From Coxiellaceae bacterium UBA1530 (lineage in GTDB: Bacteria; Pseudomonadota; Gammaproteobacteria; Coxiellales; Coxiellaceae): a stretch of 17,562 nt of DNA. Below the pieces are notes generated by a model. That model made no database searches. It was not told the origin of the DNA and saw only the letters and a list, made by a program, of their open reading frames with translations. The translations under genes were made by a program, and so were the position numbers. The DNA is taken from NCBI GenBank assembly GCA_002323325.1, contig DCQA01000064.1:1-17562 (forward strand). The letters are read 5' to 3'. Shown one piece after another: positions 8,183-15,673 of this stretch (positions within the stretch are counted from its first letter, which is position 1; each line of letters begins with the position of its first letter).

Positions 8183-9148
8183 TTGACAACAACAAAACAT
8201 ACACCCCTACTTATTCTCGGCTCTGGACCTGCTGGTTATACAGCCGCCATCTACGCTGCGAGAGCAAACCTTTCCCCCACACTGGTTACAGGTGTGGAAC
8301 AAGGGGGGCAACTAACAACAACGACAGAAGTTGAAAATTGGCCAGGTGGTCATGCAGCACTGCAAGGACCAGAATTAATGCAAGACATGCTTGAGCACAC
8401 ACAGCGTTTTGATTGTGATATTATTTTTGACCACATCAAATCATGCGAGTTAAAAGATAAACCTTTCAAGCTTTACGGCGACAATCATCAATATACGTGC
8501 GATGCATTAATCATCGCAACAGGAGCCTCAGCTCGATATTTAGGGCTTCCCTCAGAAGAGGCTTTCAAAGGTAAAGGCGTTTCTGCATGCGCGACGTGTG
8601 ACGGCTTCTTTTACCGTAACAAAAAAGTTGCGGTCATCGGCGGCGGAAACACTGCGGTTGAAGAAGCTCTTTACTTGTCTAATATCGCGTCTGAAGTCAT
8701 CGTCGTACATCGAAGAGACCAGTTTCGATCTGAAAAAATCCTTGCACAACGCCTCATGGACAAGGCTAATCAAGGTAATGTCACTATCGTTTGGGATCAT
8801 GTGTTGGATGAAGTTCTAGGCGATGAGAGTGGAGTCACTGGAATGCAACTTAAATCAGTAAAAACTGACGAAACACAATCTTTCGACTTATCTGGAATAT
8901 TTATTGCTATTGGCCATACACCCAATACGTCTATGTTTAAAGACCAACTTGATATGAATGATTCTGGATATATACAAACAAAGCCATCTGGACATGGAAA
9001 TCTTACCGCAACGAGTATTCCAGGAATTTTTGCAGCAGGAGACGTTTCTGACCCTATTTATCGCCAAGCAGTCACATCAGCCGGTAGTGGATGTATGGCG
9101 GCACTTGATGCAGAAAAGTTCATCGACAACTTAACGACTGACTCATAA
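8183..9148 (+). CDS. trxB: Thioredoxin-disulfide reductase
   Basis: TrxB is an FAD enzyme that reduces thioredoxin with NADPH in the cytosol. The 321 residues run through: the FAD-binding GSGPAGYTAAIYAARA (about 13-28); the redox pair in CATC with C136 and C139; the NADPH-binding GGGNTAVEEALYLS; and the C-terminal FAD motif AAGDVSDPIYRQAVTSAGSG. The protein is very close to the E. coli enzyme, including the start (TTTKH against GTTKH). The start is therefore TTG at 8183, with GAAGG seven bases upstream; there is no in-frame ATG nearby. It is divergent from ftsK, as in Pseudomonas, but infA follows directly and the usual aat and bpt/ate genes are absent. Confidence 0.97.
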   Translation: MTTTKHTPLLILGSGPAGYTAAIYAARANLSPTLVTGVEQGGQLTTTTEVENWPGGHAALQGPELMQDMLEHTQRFDCDIIFDHIKSCELKDKPFKLYGDNHQYTCDALIIATGASARYLGLPSEEAFKGKGVSACATCDGFFYRNKKVAVIGGGNTAVEEALYLSNIASEVIVVHRRDQFRSEKILAQRLMDKANQGNVTIVWDHVLDEVLGDESGVTGMQLKSVKTDETQSFDLSGIFIAIGHTPNTSMFKDQLDMNDSGYIQTKPSGHGNLTATSIPGIFAAGDVSDPIYRQAVTSAGSGCMAALDAEKFIDNLTTDS

Positions 9149-9245
9149 CAACAGTGCGGCATTACAAGCTTGATTCCAAACATCATTTCGGGCACTATTG
9201 TCGCCTGAATTTAATCCTCAACATAGATTGATAGAGACTATAAAT

Positions 9246-9488
9246 ATGGCTAAAGAAGATCAAATCGAAATGCAAGGCACGGTAATGGAAGTTCTTCCTA
9301 ACACTAATTTTCGTGTCGAGCTTGATAATGGGCATACCATCAAGGCCCATATTTCGGGGAAAATTCGTAAGAATTACATTCGGATTTTAACTGGCGATCG
9401 CGTAACCGTCGAGCTTACTCCATATGACCTTTCAGTTGGAAGGATTACTTTCAGAGAAGCGGGACGTAAAGCCCCACCCTCTCAATAA
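9246..9488 (+). CDS. infA: Translation initiation factor IF-1
   Basis: IF-1 binds the ribosomal A site during initiation and enhances IF-2 and IF-3. It is an OB-fold S1-type protein. Residues 1-72 follow E. coli IF-1 closely (MAKEDQIEMQGTVMEVLPNT, HISGKIRKNYIRILTGDRV, ELTPYDLSVGRI). The ATG at 9246 gives the conserved MAKED start; GAGAC, about nine bases upstream, is a modest ribosome site. The protein has 80 residues, about eight more than E. coli IF-1, with the tail ending GRKAPPSQ. Its stop is three bases from the stop of the opposing clpA. The 97-base gap after trxB holds only weak promoter-like boxes, so co-transcription with trxB is plausible. Confidence 0.97.
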   Translation: MAKEDQIEMQGTVMEVLPNTNFRVELDNGHTIKAHISGKIRKNYIRILTGDRVTVELTPYDLSVGRITFREAGRKAPPSQ

Positions 9489-9491
9489 TAC

Positions 9492-11786
9492 CTATTGCGC
9501 TTGCTCTTCGACAGCTGCTACGTGATTGGTCACAGAAATTTTAATAGCATCCTGACTCAAACTAACAATAATCTCTTTTCCACCTTCTTGAAGATCGCCA
9601 AACAGTAATCTCTGAGCCAGTGGAACTTTAATCTGCTCTGTAATTAAACGCTCCATTGGTCTAGCACCAAGAAGTTTGTCATAGCCCTTTTTAGCAAGCC
9701 ATTTTTTAGCTGAGTCTGTGATGCGAAAGTCTATCGATTTTTCAGCCAAACGGTCTTTTAACTCAGAAAGGTGCTTTTCAACTACATCACCGATAACAGA
9801 TTGGGGTAAATGACCAAAAGTCACTACTGCGTCCAACCTGTTACGAAACTCTGGCGAGAACATACTTTTAATAGCAGCGGTGTTGTTAGGAGTTTCCACA
9901 TCATCAGAAAAACCAATGGGTAATCGTTCCATATCTTTGGCACCCGCATTCGTTGTCATAACAATAATGACATGCCTAAAATCTGCCTTACGACCATTAT
10001 TGTCTGTGAGCGTACCGTAATCCATTATCTGTAAGAGAATGTTAAATAGATCTACATGTGCTTTCTCAATCTCATCTAATAACAGGACACAATGAGGTTT
10101 TTTGATGATTTCCTCCGTTAACAGTCCACCTTGCTCATAACCCACATACCCAGGGGGAGAACCGATTAAACGTGAGACAGTATGACTCTCCATGTACTCT
10201 GACATATCAAAACGAATCAGGTCTATACCCAGGCAATCAGCAAGCTGCTTTGTTACTTCAGTTTTACCAACACCTGTTGGACCTGCTAGTAAAAAAGAGC
10301 CAATGGGTTTTTCCATATTCTGTATGCCTGAGCGGGACAATGTAATCGCTGTCACTAACTGATGAATAGCATGGTCTTGACCAAAAACTTTTTTCTTCAG
10401 ATTTCCATCTAAAGATTCCAACACCTCTTTATCGGTACTAGTTATTGAGGCCAAGGGCACACGAACCATCTTAGCGATCACTTCCTCAATTTCATGACTG
10501 CTAATTGATGGTGAACGCTGCTCTATAGACTGCAGACGCTGAAATGCACCAGCCTCGTCGATTAAATCAATTGCCTTATCAGGTAAACGCCTATCAGGTA
10601 GATAACGAGATGCCAGCTCAACAGCACGGTACATTGCATCGTTGGTATAGGTGATATTATGAAATTTCTCAAAACGCGACTTCAAACCTTCTAATATTTC
10701 TAGTGTTTCATCAAATGAAGGCTCCTCAACATCGATTTTTTGAAATCGTCGTAATAATGCATGATCTTTTGCAATAAAATTTCTGAATTCCTCATAGGTT
10801 GTCGCACCCATGCAGCGCAACTCACCAGAACTCAACATAGGCTTAATTAAATTTGAAGCATCCATTGTGCCGCCCGTAGCTGACCCAGCACCAATTAGAT
10901 TGTGAATTTCATCTATAAAAACAATTGCACCTGTCTTACTACTTAAGGCTGTCAAAACAGACTTAAATCGTTTTTCGAAGTCACCGCGGTATTTTGTTCC
11001 AGCTAATAACAAACCTAAATCGACACTATAGATTGTTGTAAAGGACAGAACATCTGGTACTTGATTGGAAACAATCCTCTGTGCTAACCCTTCCGCAATA
11101 GCCGTCTTGCCAACACCAGCCTCACCCACAAACATTGGATTATTTTTTGACCTCCTGCAAAGAACTTGAATACACCGTTCTATTTCGTTCTCCCGACCAA
11201 TGACCGGATTCAATTGCCCTGATAAAGCTTTCGCATTTAAATTTACGGTATACATCTCAATTAAATTTTCTTCACCCTCGGTATCTCTCTGTGTGGTTGA
11301 AAAAGATTCTTGCTGAGGGAATTGAGACTGCTGATCAAACTGCGCATCATCTTGCGATCGAACAATATTCTGAGTGATATAGTTTACAATATCTATGCGA
11401 GTAACGTTTTCCTGATTCAGAAAATATACCGCCTGACTATCCTGCTCCCCAAAAATTGCAGACAGAACATTCATACCATTCACCTCTGGCGTACCCATAC
11501 TCTGAACCTGGTAAATGGCACGCTGAAGCACACGCTGAAAACTCAAAGTTGGCTGAATATCACGATCAACATTTGGGGGAATTCTAGGAGTCGTTTCGTT
11601 GACATAAATCTTCAAGCCTGCTTGAAGTCGCTCGGTACTCACACCGCACGCAACGAGAGCATGTGATGCTTCAGGGTTATCTACTAAACATAATAGAAGA
11701 TGCTCTACAGTAATAAACTCATGACGCTGCTCTCTAGCGTGTGTGAACGCCTCATTAAGCGAATATTCCAGTGATCGACTAAACAT
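9492..11786 (-). CDS. clpA: ATP-dependent Clp protease ATP-binding subunit ClpA
   Basis: ClpA is the AAA+ unfoldase that feeds substrates to ClpP. The 764 residues contain: the N-terminal Clp repeat domain, where the adaptor ClpS docks in relatives (about 1-140; LEYSLNEAFTHAREQRHEF); a Gln/Ser-rich linker (about 145-175); a first ATPase with GEAGVGKT (about 221-228) and FIDEIHNLIGAG; and a second with GPTGVGKT, LLLDEIEKAH and the C-terminal sensor domain. IGF follows TTNAGAKDMERLP and is the ClpP-binding tripeptide (IGL in E. coli ClpA). The start is ATG at 11786, with AGGAG seven bases upstream; a GTG two codons earlier would sit too close to it. clpS, normally directly upstream, is absent. 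Its 3' end converges on infA. Confidence 0.96.
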   Translation of the reverse strand: MFSRSLEYSLNEAFTHAREQRHEFITVEHLLLCLVDNPEASHALVACGVSTERLQAGLKIYVNETTPRIPPNVDRDIQPTLSFQRVLQRAIYQVQSMGTPEVNGMNVLSAIFGEQDSQAVYFLNQENVTRIDIVNYITQNIVRSQDDAQFDQQSQFPQQESFSTTQRDTEGEENLIEMYTVNLNAKALSGQLNPVIGRENEIERCIQVLCRRSKNNPMFVGEAGVGKTAIAEGLAQRIVSNQVPDVLSFTTIYSVDLGLLLAGTKYRGDFEKRFKSVLTALSSKTGAIVFIDEIHNLIGAGSATGGTMDASNLIKPMLSSGELRCMGATTYEEFRNFIAKDHALLRRFQKIDVEEPSFDETLEILEGLKSRFEKFHNITYTNDAMYRAVELASRYLPDRRLPDKAIDLIDEAGAFQRLQSIEQRSPSISSHEIEEVIAKMVRVPLASITSTDKEVLESLDGNLKKKVFGQDHAIHQLVTAITLSRSGIQNMEKPIGSFLLAGPTGVGKTEVTKQLADCLGIDLIRFDMSEYMESHTVSRLIGSPPGYVGYEQGGLLTEEIIKKPHCVLLLDEIEKAHVDLFNILLQIMDYGTLTDNNGRKADFRHVIIVMTTNAGAKDMERLPIGFSDDVETPNNTAAIKSMFSPEFRNRLDAVVTFGHLPQSVIGDVVEKHLSELKDRLAEKSIDFRITDSAKKWLAKKGYDKLLGARPMERLITEQIKVPLAQRLLFGDLQEGGKEIIVSLSQDAIKISVTNHVAAVEEQAQ

Positions 11787-12126
11787 AGGCACTCTCCTAT
11801 TTTATTACCACCCCCATCCTTGTTCACATAAAAAGCACTTCCTTTAATTTAACTGTAGACAATTTTTTTGATATTTTCCTATTTATTTTTCGTTTTTTTT
11901 TAACTTATTTATTATCTATCTTTGTTTCATAGCATTAAAATTACAAGTTATATTTCACTTTAAGTTGGGGATAAAATATCCAAAAATCATCAAGATCAAG
12001 AAGTTATAGAAAACAGGCAAAAAAACTAATAGTATCTTAAGGTAAATCAGGTAAAATAGAATTAGTTGTAAGGATAATTATTCCTATCGGCTTTTGTAAA
12101 AACATAGTTAACAACGGAACTGCGCT
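11787..12126. promoter_or_regulatory. AT-rich divergent intergenic region between clpA and the orphan gene
   Basis: These 340 bases have no supportable gene on either strand. The composition is far more AT-rich than the flanking genes, with long T tracts at about 11860-11905. This is where clpS would be expected on the minus strand, and nothing resembling it is present. The region must hold the start signals of both divergent genes. Candidate boxes are many and ambiguous: for clpA, TTGATC with TTTTAT at 17 bases; for the orphan gene, a GATAAT near 12073. AGGA and TCCT arms at 12071-12085 flank an AT core and could be a small operator. Confidence 0.5.
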
Positions 12127-12687
12127 ATGACCTATCAATGTAACTTTTTTCAACCCAGCATGTTACCTGGTCTTCTCCAAAGCATTCTTCGAGGAGATGC
12201 ATCGAGAGTTGAGCATATCTTAAGAACTCAACCACAATTGACCCTCAATCAGCAGAAAAAACAACAAGCCTATTTAACGACGATCTACACTTTGATCAAT
12301 ATCCTCAATAGCCACCCGGAACTAAGTATTCAAGTATTGCTATTAATGCTCATACAGCAGGAATATAACCAGAGGTTCGCTCTAGAAAATAACACTCACT
12401 TCTCAAGCGAGCATCGTGCTGCAGAAAAGATACTACGCCCACTTCAGTTACCTCAGTATGTGATAGGCATGATCGTCAACAATCCGGCTATTCTAGCGCT
12501 TATTGTCTGCACACCGACGCCAACTGGAATTTCTGATCAAAGGGCAGAAGTGCTATCCATTCTTCAGCAACATAGTCAAAGTAATCTAGAACGTGAAGCA
12601 GTTCAGCTACCCAGAGAGTTAACACCCAATATTGAAAACGGGCTCAGAGCACTGGATGTTCTCCAACAACCTGCTATGGCATGCTAA
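12127..12687 (+). CDS. Hypothetical protein, 186 residues, no recognised family
   Basis: I do not recognise this protein. It is predicted soluble and mostly helical, without a signal peptide or membrane span, and is rich in Gln, Leu and Ile. Residues about 13-40 (LPGLLQSILRGDASRVEHIL then RTQPQL) look like the helix pair of one ankyrin-type repeat. No second repeat is obvious, so this may be chance. Residues 48-76 and 88-125 form long amphipathic helices. The C-terminus ends in Pro- and Gln-containing segments and MAC. The ATG follows GGAAC at modest spacing. It is divergent from clpA at the position usually held by clpS, and its stop is 15 bases from that of queA. A lineage-specific gene is likely; a secreted effector is only a guess. 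Confidence 0.75.
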   Translation: MTYQCNFFQPSMLPGLLQSILRGDASRVEHILRTQPQLTLNQQKKQQAYLTTIYTLINILNSHPELSIQVLLLMLIQQEYNQRFALENNTHFSSEHRAAEKILRPLQLPQYVIGMIVNNPAILALIVCTPTPTGISDQRAEVLSILQQHSQSNLEREAVQLPRELTPNIENGLRALDVLQQPAMAC

Positions 12688-12702
12688 ATGAGAGACAGCT
12701 TA

Positions 12703-13752
12703 TTAAGACTGAGTATCCTTTCGTTGAATCAACATACAATCGCCGTAACTAAAAAAACGATAGTTTGATTCTATGGCATGATGATAGGCTTTCATTATAA
12801 ATTCATAACCACCAAATGCACACACAAGCATTAACAGTGTTGACTGAGGCAAGTGAAAATTTGTCAACAGCGCGTCAACTACATTGAACCTAAACCCAGG
12901 TGTAATAAATAGATCGGTGTCACCCTGAAATTGATGCAGCTTACCGCTATCACATGCTGACTCCAATGCCCTAAGGACCGTAGTCCCAACCGCAATCACC
13001 CTACCGCCCCTTTCTTTACAGGCCTCAACAGCATCACACACACTCTTTGTAACAGTGACCCACTCTTTGTGCATCTTATGATTAGACAATGTCTCGACAC
13101 GCACTGGCTGGAATGTCCCTGCCCCCACATGCAAAGTGACATATTCGCGAGCAACGCCTTTCTGATCAATCGCATTTAAAATTGCTTGATCAAAGTGTAG
13201 ACCAGCGGTTGGTGCAGCAACAGCGCCAACTTGCCTTGCAAAAACCGTCTGATAGCGATCAATATCATCTTTATCAGGCTGTCGGTCGATATACGGTGGA
13301 AGTGGTAATGAGCCATTTTGTTCTAACCACAACAACCACTCGAAGCTTTCATGATTCTCTATGCGCAGACAGAATAGATCTTCTTGACGGTCAGTAACTA
13401 CCACTTTCAAGCCTGGGTGTAATACCAAAGAGCTCCCAACTGATGGAGATTTGCTACATTTCAATTGGGCCCATGCTGTGTGAGAATTGACCACTCTCTC
13501 GATTAAGCCTTCAAGCTTACCACCTGTTGACTTGATCCCTGAAAATCTCGCAGGAAAGACTTTAGTATTGTTAAATAATATCAGATCATTAGGCTGAATA
13601 AGATCTGTAATGTCGGAAAACGTATAATCATGGCACGACTGATCATCTGGAAGAAGCGACAACAAGCGACTTTGCGTCCTCTCTGGCAAAGGCGATTGAG
13701 CGATCAGCTCAGAAGGTAAGACATAATCAAAATCAGCCGTTGTAAAATCCAC
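12703..13752 (-). CDS. queA: S-adenosylmethionine:tRNA ribosyltransferase-isomerase
   Basis: QueA transfers the ribosyl part of S-adenosylmethionine to preQ1 in position 34 of tRNAs, making epoxyqueuosine. The 349 residues have the family hallmarks: the start DFDYVLPSELIAQSPLPERTQSRLL; FNNTKVFPARF; the APTAGLHFD motif; the HVGAGTFQPVR motif; and the C-terminal TNFHLPQSTLLMLVCAFGG stretch. The start is GTG at 13752, supported by AGGAG five bases upstream and by the family start. In many bacteria tgt follows queA in an operon. Here the next gene downstream is the convergent orphan, so tgt must lie elsewhere or be lost. A promoter candidate lies upstream at 13810-13839. Confidence 0.96.
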   Translation of the reverse strand: MDFTTADFDYVLPSELIAQSPLPERTQSRLLSLLPDDQSCHDYTFSDITDLIQPNDLILFNNTKVFPARFSGIKSTGGKLEGLIERVVNSHTAWAQLKCSKSPSVGSSLVLHPGLKVVVTDRQEDLFCLRIENHESFEWLLWLEQNGSLPLPPYIDRQPDKDDIDRYQTVFARQVGAVAAPTAGLHFDQAILNAIDQKGVAREYVTLHVGAGTFQPVRVETLSNHKMHKEWVTVTKSVCDAVEACKERGGRVIAVGTTVLRALESACDSGKLHQFQGDTDLFITPGFRFNVVDALLTNFHLPQSTLLMLVCAFGGYEFIMKAYHHAIESNYRFFSYGDCMLIQRKDTQS

Positions 13753-13809
13753 AGGAACTCCTATTTGTGCAGTTTTATGAACCGGAAAATATTACATGAA
13801 AACATTGGA

Positions 13810-13839
13810 AATATAAAACACAATAAATTTTATCTTCAA
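13810..13839 (-). promoter_or_regulatory. Putative promoter of queA
   Basis: TTGAAG (-35, 13834-13839) and TATATT (-10, 13810-13815) are 18 bases apart, matching 4 and 5 of 6 consensus bases. The leader would be about 50 bases. The surrounding 241-base gap (13753-13993) is AT-rich and offers other weak boxes, including TATAGT near 13953 facing the plus-strand gene. Confidence 0.35.
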
Positions 13840-13993
13840 CTATATGATTTTAATGAGTTTTATAAATAAAAGGGGGTTGTTACATCGATGGCAGGTAAGT
13901 CCGGAAAACTGAAATGGCACCCAATATTTAATATATCCTTAAGACTTTGCCTGTATAGTAATAGTACAAACTTTAATCACACCTTGGGTGATC

Positions 13994-14905
13994 ATGAATA
14001 ACAAACAAGCATCTGGAACAACAGCAAGCTATGCAATTTTTTCTTTTCAGAAAGCCATCATTAAACAATTTCCTCAACTCTTGATAGCCCCGCTTGTTGG
14101 AGCGCTTCTCAGAATAGGCTTGCTTGTGTTTATTGCACACCCAATTTTTCACTACTACCAAAAAGTAATAAACCATAGCTTTTCTTATTCTACTGGTATT
14201 TTGATTAAGGCAATATGCTTAATAATGATTTACAATTGTCTAAAACACATCATCGAAGCTATTTGCATAGGTGTTTCGATCGCTCAAATTTCACCGATCA
14301 TACAAAACAATCAGCCTCCCTTGACCTTTCGTCAAGCTATAAGCCCGGTTATAAAAAATATAAAAAGTATCACTTCTTGGATTATATGCATTACTTTAGG
14401 CTTTAACTTAATTCGACTAGGACGAGAGTTTCTCATAAAGTTACAGTACTTTAAATCAATGATAGGAAGAACAGATTTTACTTGTACGTCGTTATTAATC
14501 TTACCCTGCATATTGTTTGAAAATAAAACATCTCGAAGCGCCTACCAGAGAATGGGAGAAGCAATCACAGAGGTTTGGGGAGAACAACCCACCATTAATT
14601 TATCATTTTTTGGCATCATGCTGCTGTTCAACATAATGAGCATATTACCTATCGCCCTATATTTTCTCTTAGGGATTCATCAGACGATTATATTAGGGAT
14701 TTGCATTGCACTTTCAGCCATATTTGGATTTACGTCAACGTGCAGCAGTAAAATGAACACAAGCATCATATTAACCAGCCTGTATCACTTTGCAAAAAAA
14801 AGAGAATTACCAGTGACGCTAGAGCCAATAACTTCCATTTTTAAAACTGAACATACAGCAAACACGATTACTCCGAGACACTCTAACGAAGCTGTATTGC
14901 TATGA
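13994..14905 (+). CDS. Integral membrane protein, DUF6159-like, function unknown
   Basis: This 303-residue protein has about six hydrophobic segments (roughly 26-50, 64-95, 126-145, 164-175, 204-228, 233-252) and a short hydrophilic C-terminus. The pattern in the middle, ILPCILFENKTSRSAYQRMG followed by EAITEVWGEQ and a hydrophobic segment, resembles the DUF6159 membrane family. There a P-x-hydrophobic-E stretch precedes an ALRRS...WGEQ motif. This assignment is from memory of the motif and is moderate. No biochemical role is known to me. The start is ATG at 13994. GGTGATC immediately before it complements the 16S 3' end at normal aligned spacing; an upstream GTG (13988) is in frame but less likely. 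It stands alone between queA (divergent) and purC (convergent). Confidence 0.8.
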   Translation: MNNKQASGTTASYAIFSFQKAIIKQFPQLLIAPLVGALLRIGLLVFIAHPIFHYYQKVINHSFSYSTGILIKAICLIMIYNCLKHIIEAICIGVSIAQISPIIQNNQPPLTFRQAISPVIKNIKSITSWIICITLGFNLIRLGREFLIKLQYFKSMIGRTDFTCTSLLILPCILFENKTSRSAYQRMGEAITEVWGEQPTINLSFFGIMLLFNIMSILPIALYFLLGIHQTIILGICIALSAIFGFTSTCSSKMNTSIILTSLYHFAKKRELPVTLEPITSIFKTEHTANTITPRHSNEAVLL

Positions 14906-14910
14906 CAGTA

Positions 14911-14957
14911 AAATAATAATGGTTCAACTAGTGGATCATTACACCGTAGTTGAAACC
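14911..14957 (-). terminator. Hairpin terminator of the dapA-bamC-purC operon
   Basis: On the minus strand, GGTT(T)CAACTA(CG)GTG pairs with CACTAGTTGAACC, giving 13 base pairs with two small bulges and an 8-base loop. The AT-rich tail ATTATTATTTTA follows. The purC stop codon (14939-14941) lies inside the loop, so the 5' arm is made of the last purC codons. It may also slow transcription arriving from the plus-strand membrane protein gene, but no T tract follows on that side. Confidence 0.6.
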
Positions 14958-15673
14958 GATACACCTAAGCGCTCAGCTATGATTTGATATGACTCAACTA
15001 CACCACCTAAAGACTGTCGAAAGCGATCCTTATCTAAAGATTCCCCGGTCGAACGATCCCAAACACGACAAGAATCAGGACTTATTTCATCACCTAGGAT
15101 GACTGAACCTTTCGAAATTCCAAATTCATATTTTGCATCAACTAGCGTTAAGTCCGCCTCAGCAAATAAGTCAGTAAGAATTTTATGGATGGAGAAGGTC
15201 ATGTCTCTCATTTGATCAAGGTGACTCGATGTTGCCCAGCCGAACGAAGTAGCATGACTTTCGTTAATTAATGGATCATGCAGATCATCATTTTTGAGAA
15301 ACAGCTCGTATAGCGGCGGAGACAAAGATAATCCAGATTCAACCCCTAATCTACGACATAGACTTCCCGTGGCGATATTGCGAATCACATTTTCTAATGG
15401 AATCATTGTTAATCGCTTCACGACTGTATCTGTTTCATTGATCTGCTGAACAAAATGTGTAGGTATTCCCGAACTCTCAAGATGCCGCATCAAGAAAGTA
15501 CTGATAGCGTTATTTACAGCGCCTTTGGCCTGCAGGGAAGCTTGTTTTTGGCCATCGAAAGCGGTGGTATCATCTCTGAAAACAGCAATCAGGTAATCTG
15601 GATCATTTGTCTCGTAGAGCGACTTAGCTTTACCGGTGTATAATTCAGTTTGCTTGACTAAAGTTGGGTTCAT
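14939..15673 (-). CDS. purC: Phosphoribosylaminoimidazole-succinocarboxamide synthase
   Basis: PurC (SAICAR synthetase) joins CAIR and aspartate with ATP in purine synthesis. The 244 residues show the family features: the N-terminal ATP loop TELYTGKAKSLYET; FRDDTTAFDGQK; the VVKRLTMIPLENVIRNIATG stretch, here with IATGSLCRRLG; PPLYELFLKNDDLHDPLINE; VDAKYEFG; LGDEISPDSCRVW; and the C-terminal DKDRFRQSLGG. The ATG overlaps the bamC stop by four bases (ATGA), indicating translational coupling. It is the last gene of the dapA-bamC-purC operon, as in E. coli. The gene ends inside a terminator-like hairpin. Confidence 0.97.
   Translation of the reverse strand: MNPTLVKQTELYTGKAKSLYETNDPDYLIAVFRDDTTAFDGQKQASLQAKGAVNNAISTFLMRHLESSGIPTHFVQQINETDTVVKRLTMIPLENVIRNIATGSLCRRLGVESGLSLSPPLYELFLKNDDLHDPLINESHATSFGWATSSHLDQMRDMTFSIHKILTDLFAEADLTLVDAKYEFGISKGSVILGDEISPDSCRVWDRSTGESLDKDRFRQSLGGVVESYQIIAERLGVSVSTTV

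Noticed and set aside
10660..10685. A one-mismatch match to the LetA/GacA-type palindrome TNAGAAATTTCTNA.
   Set aside because: It lies inside clpA coding sequence with no small-RNA-like transcript downstream; chance similarity in AT-rich codons.
11310..11666. A plus-strand frame of 118 codons antisense to clpA.
   Set aside because: No ribosome site or protein-like composition, and clpA is clearly the real gene here.
12066..12085. TGTAAG half-site and an AGGA/TCCT repeat upstream of the orphan gene, suggestive of a GacA box.
   Set aside because: Only the left half of the GacA consensus fits; the right half and central bases do not match.
12688..12702. CAGCTT/AAG(A)CTG as a shared terminator between the orphan gene and queA.
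   Set aside because: Only six pairs with a bulge, a 3-base loop, and no T tract on either side.
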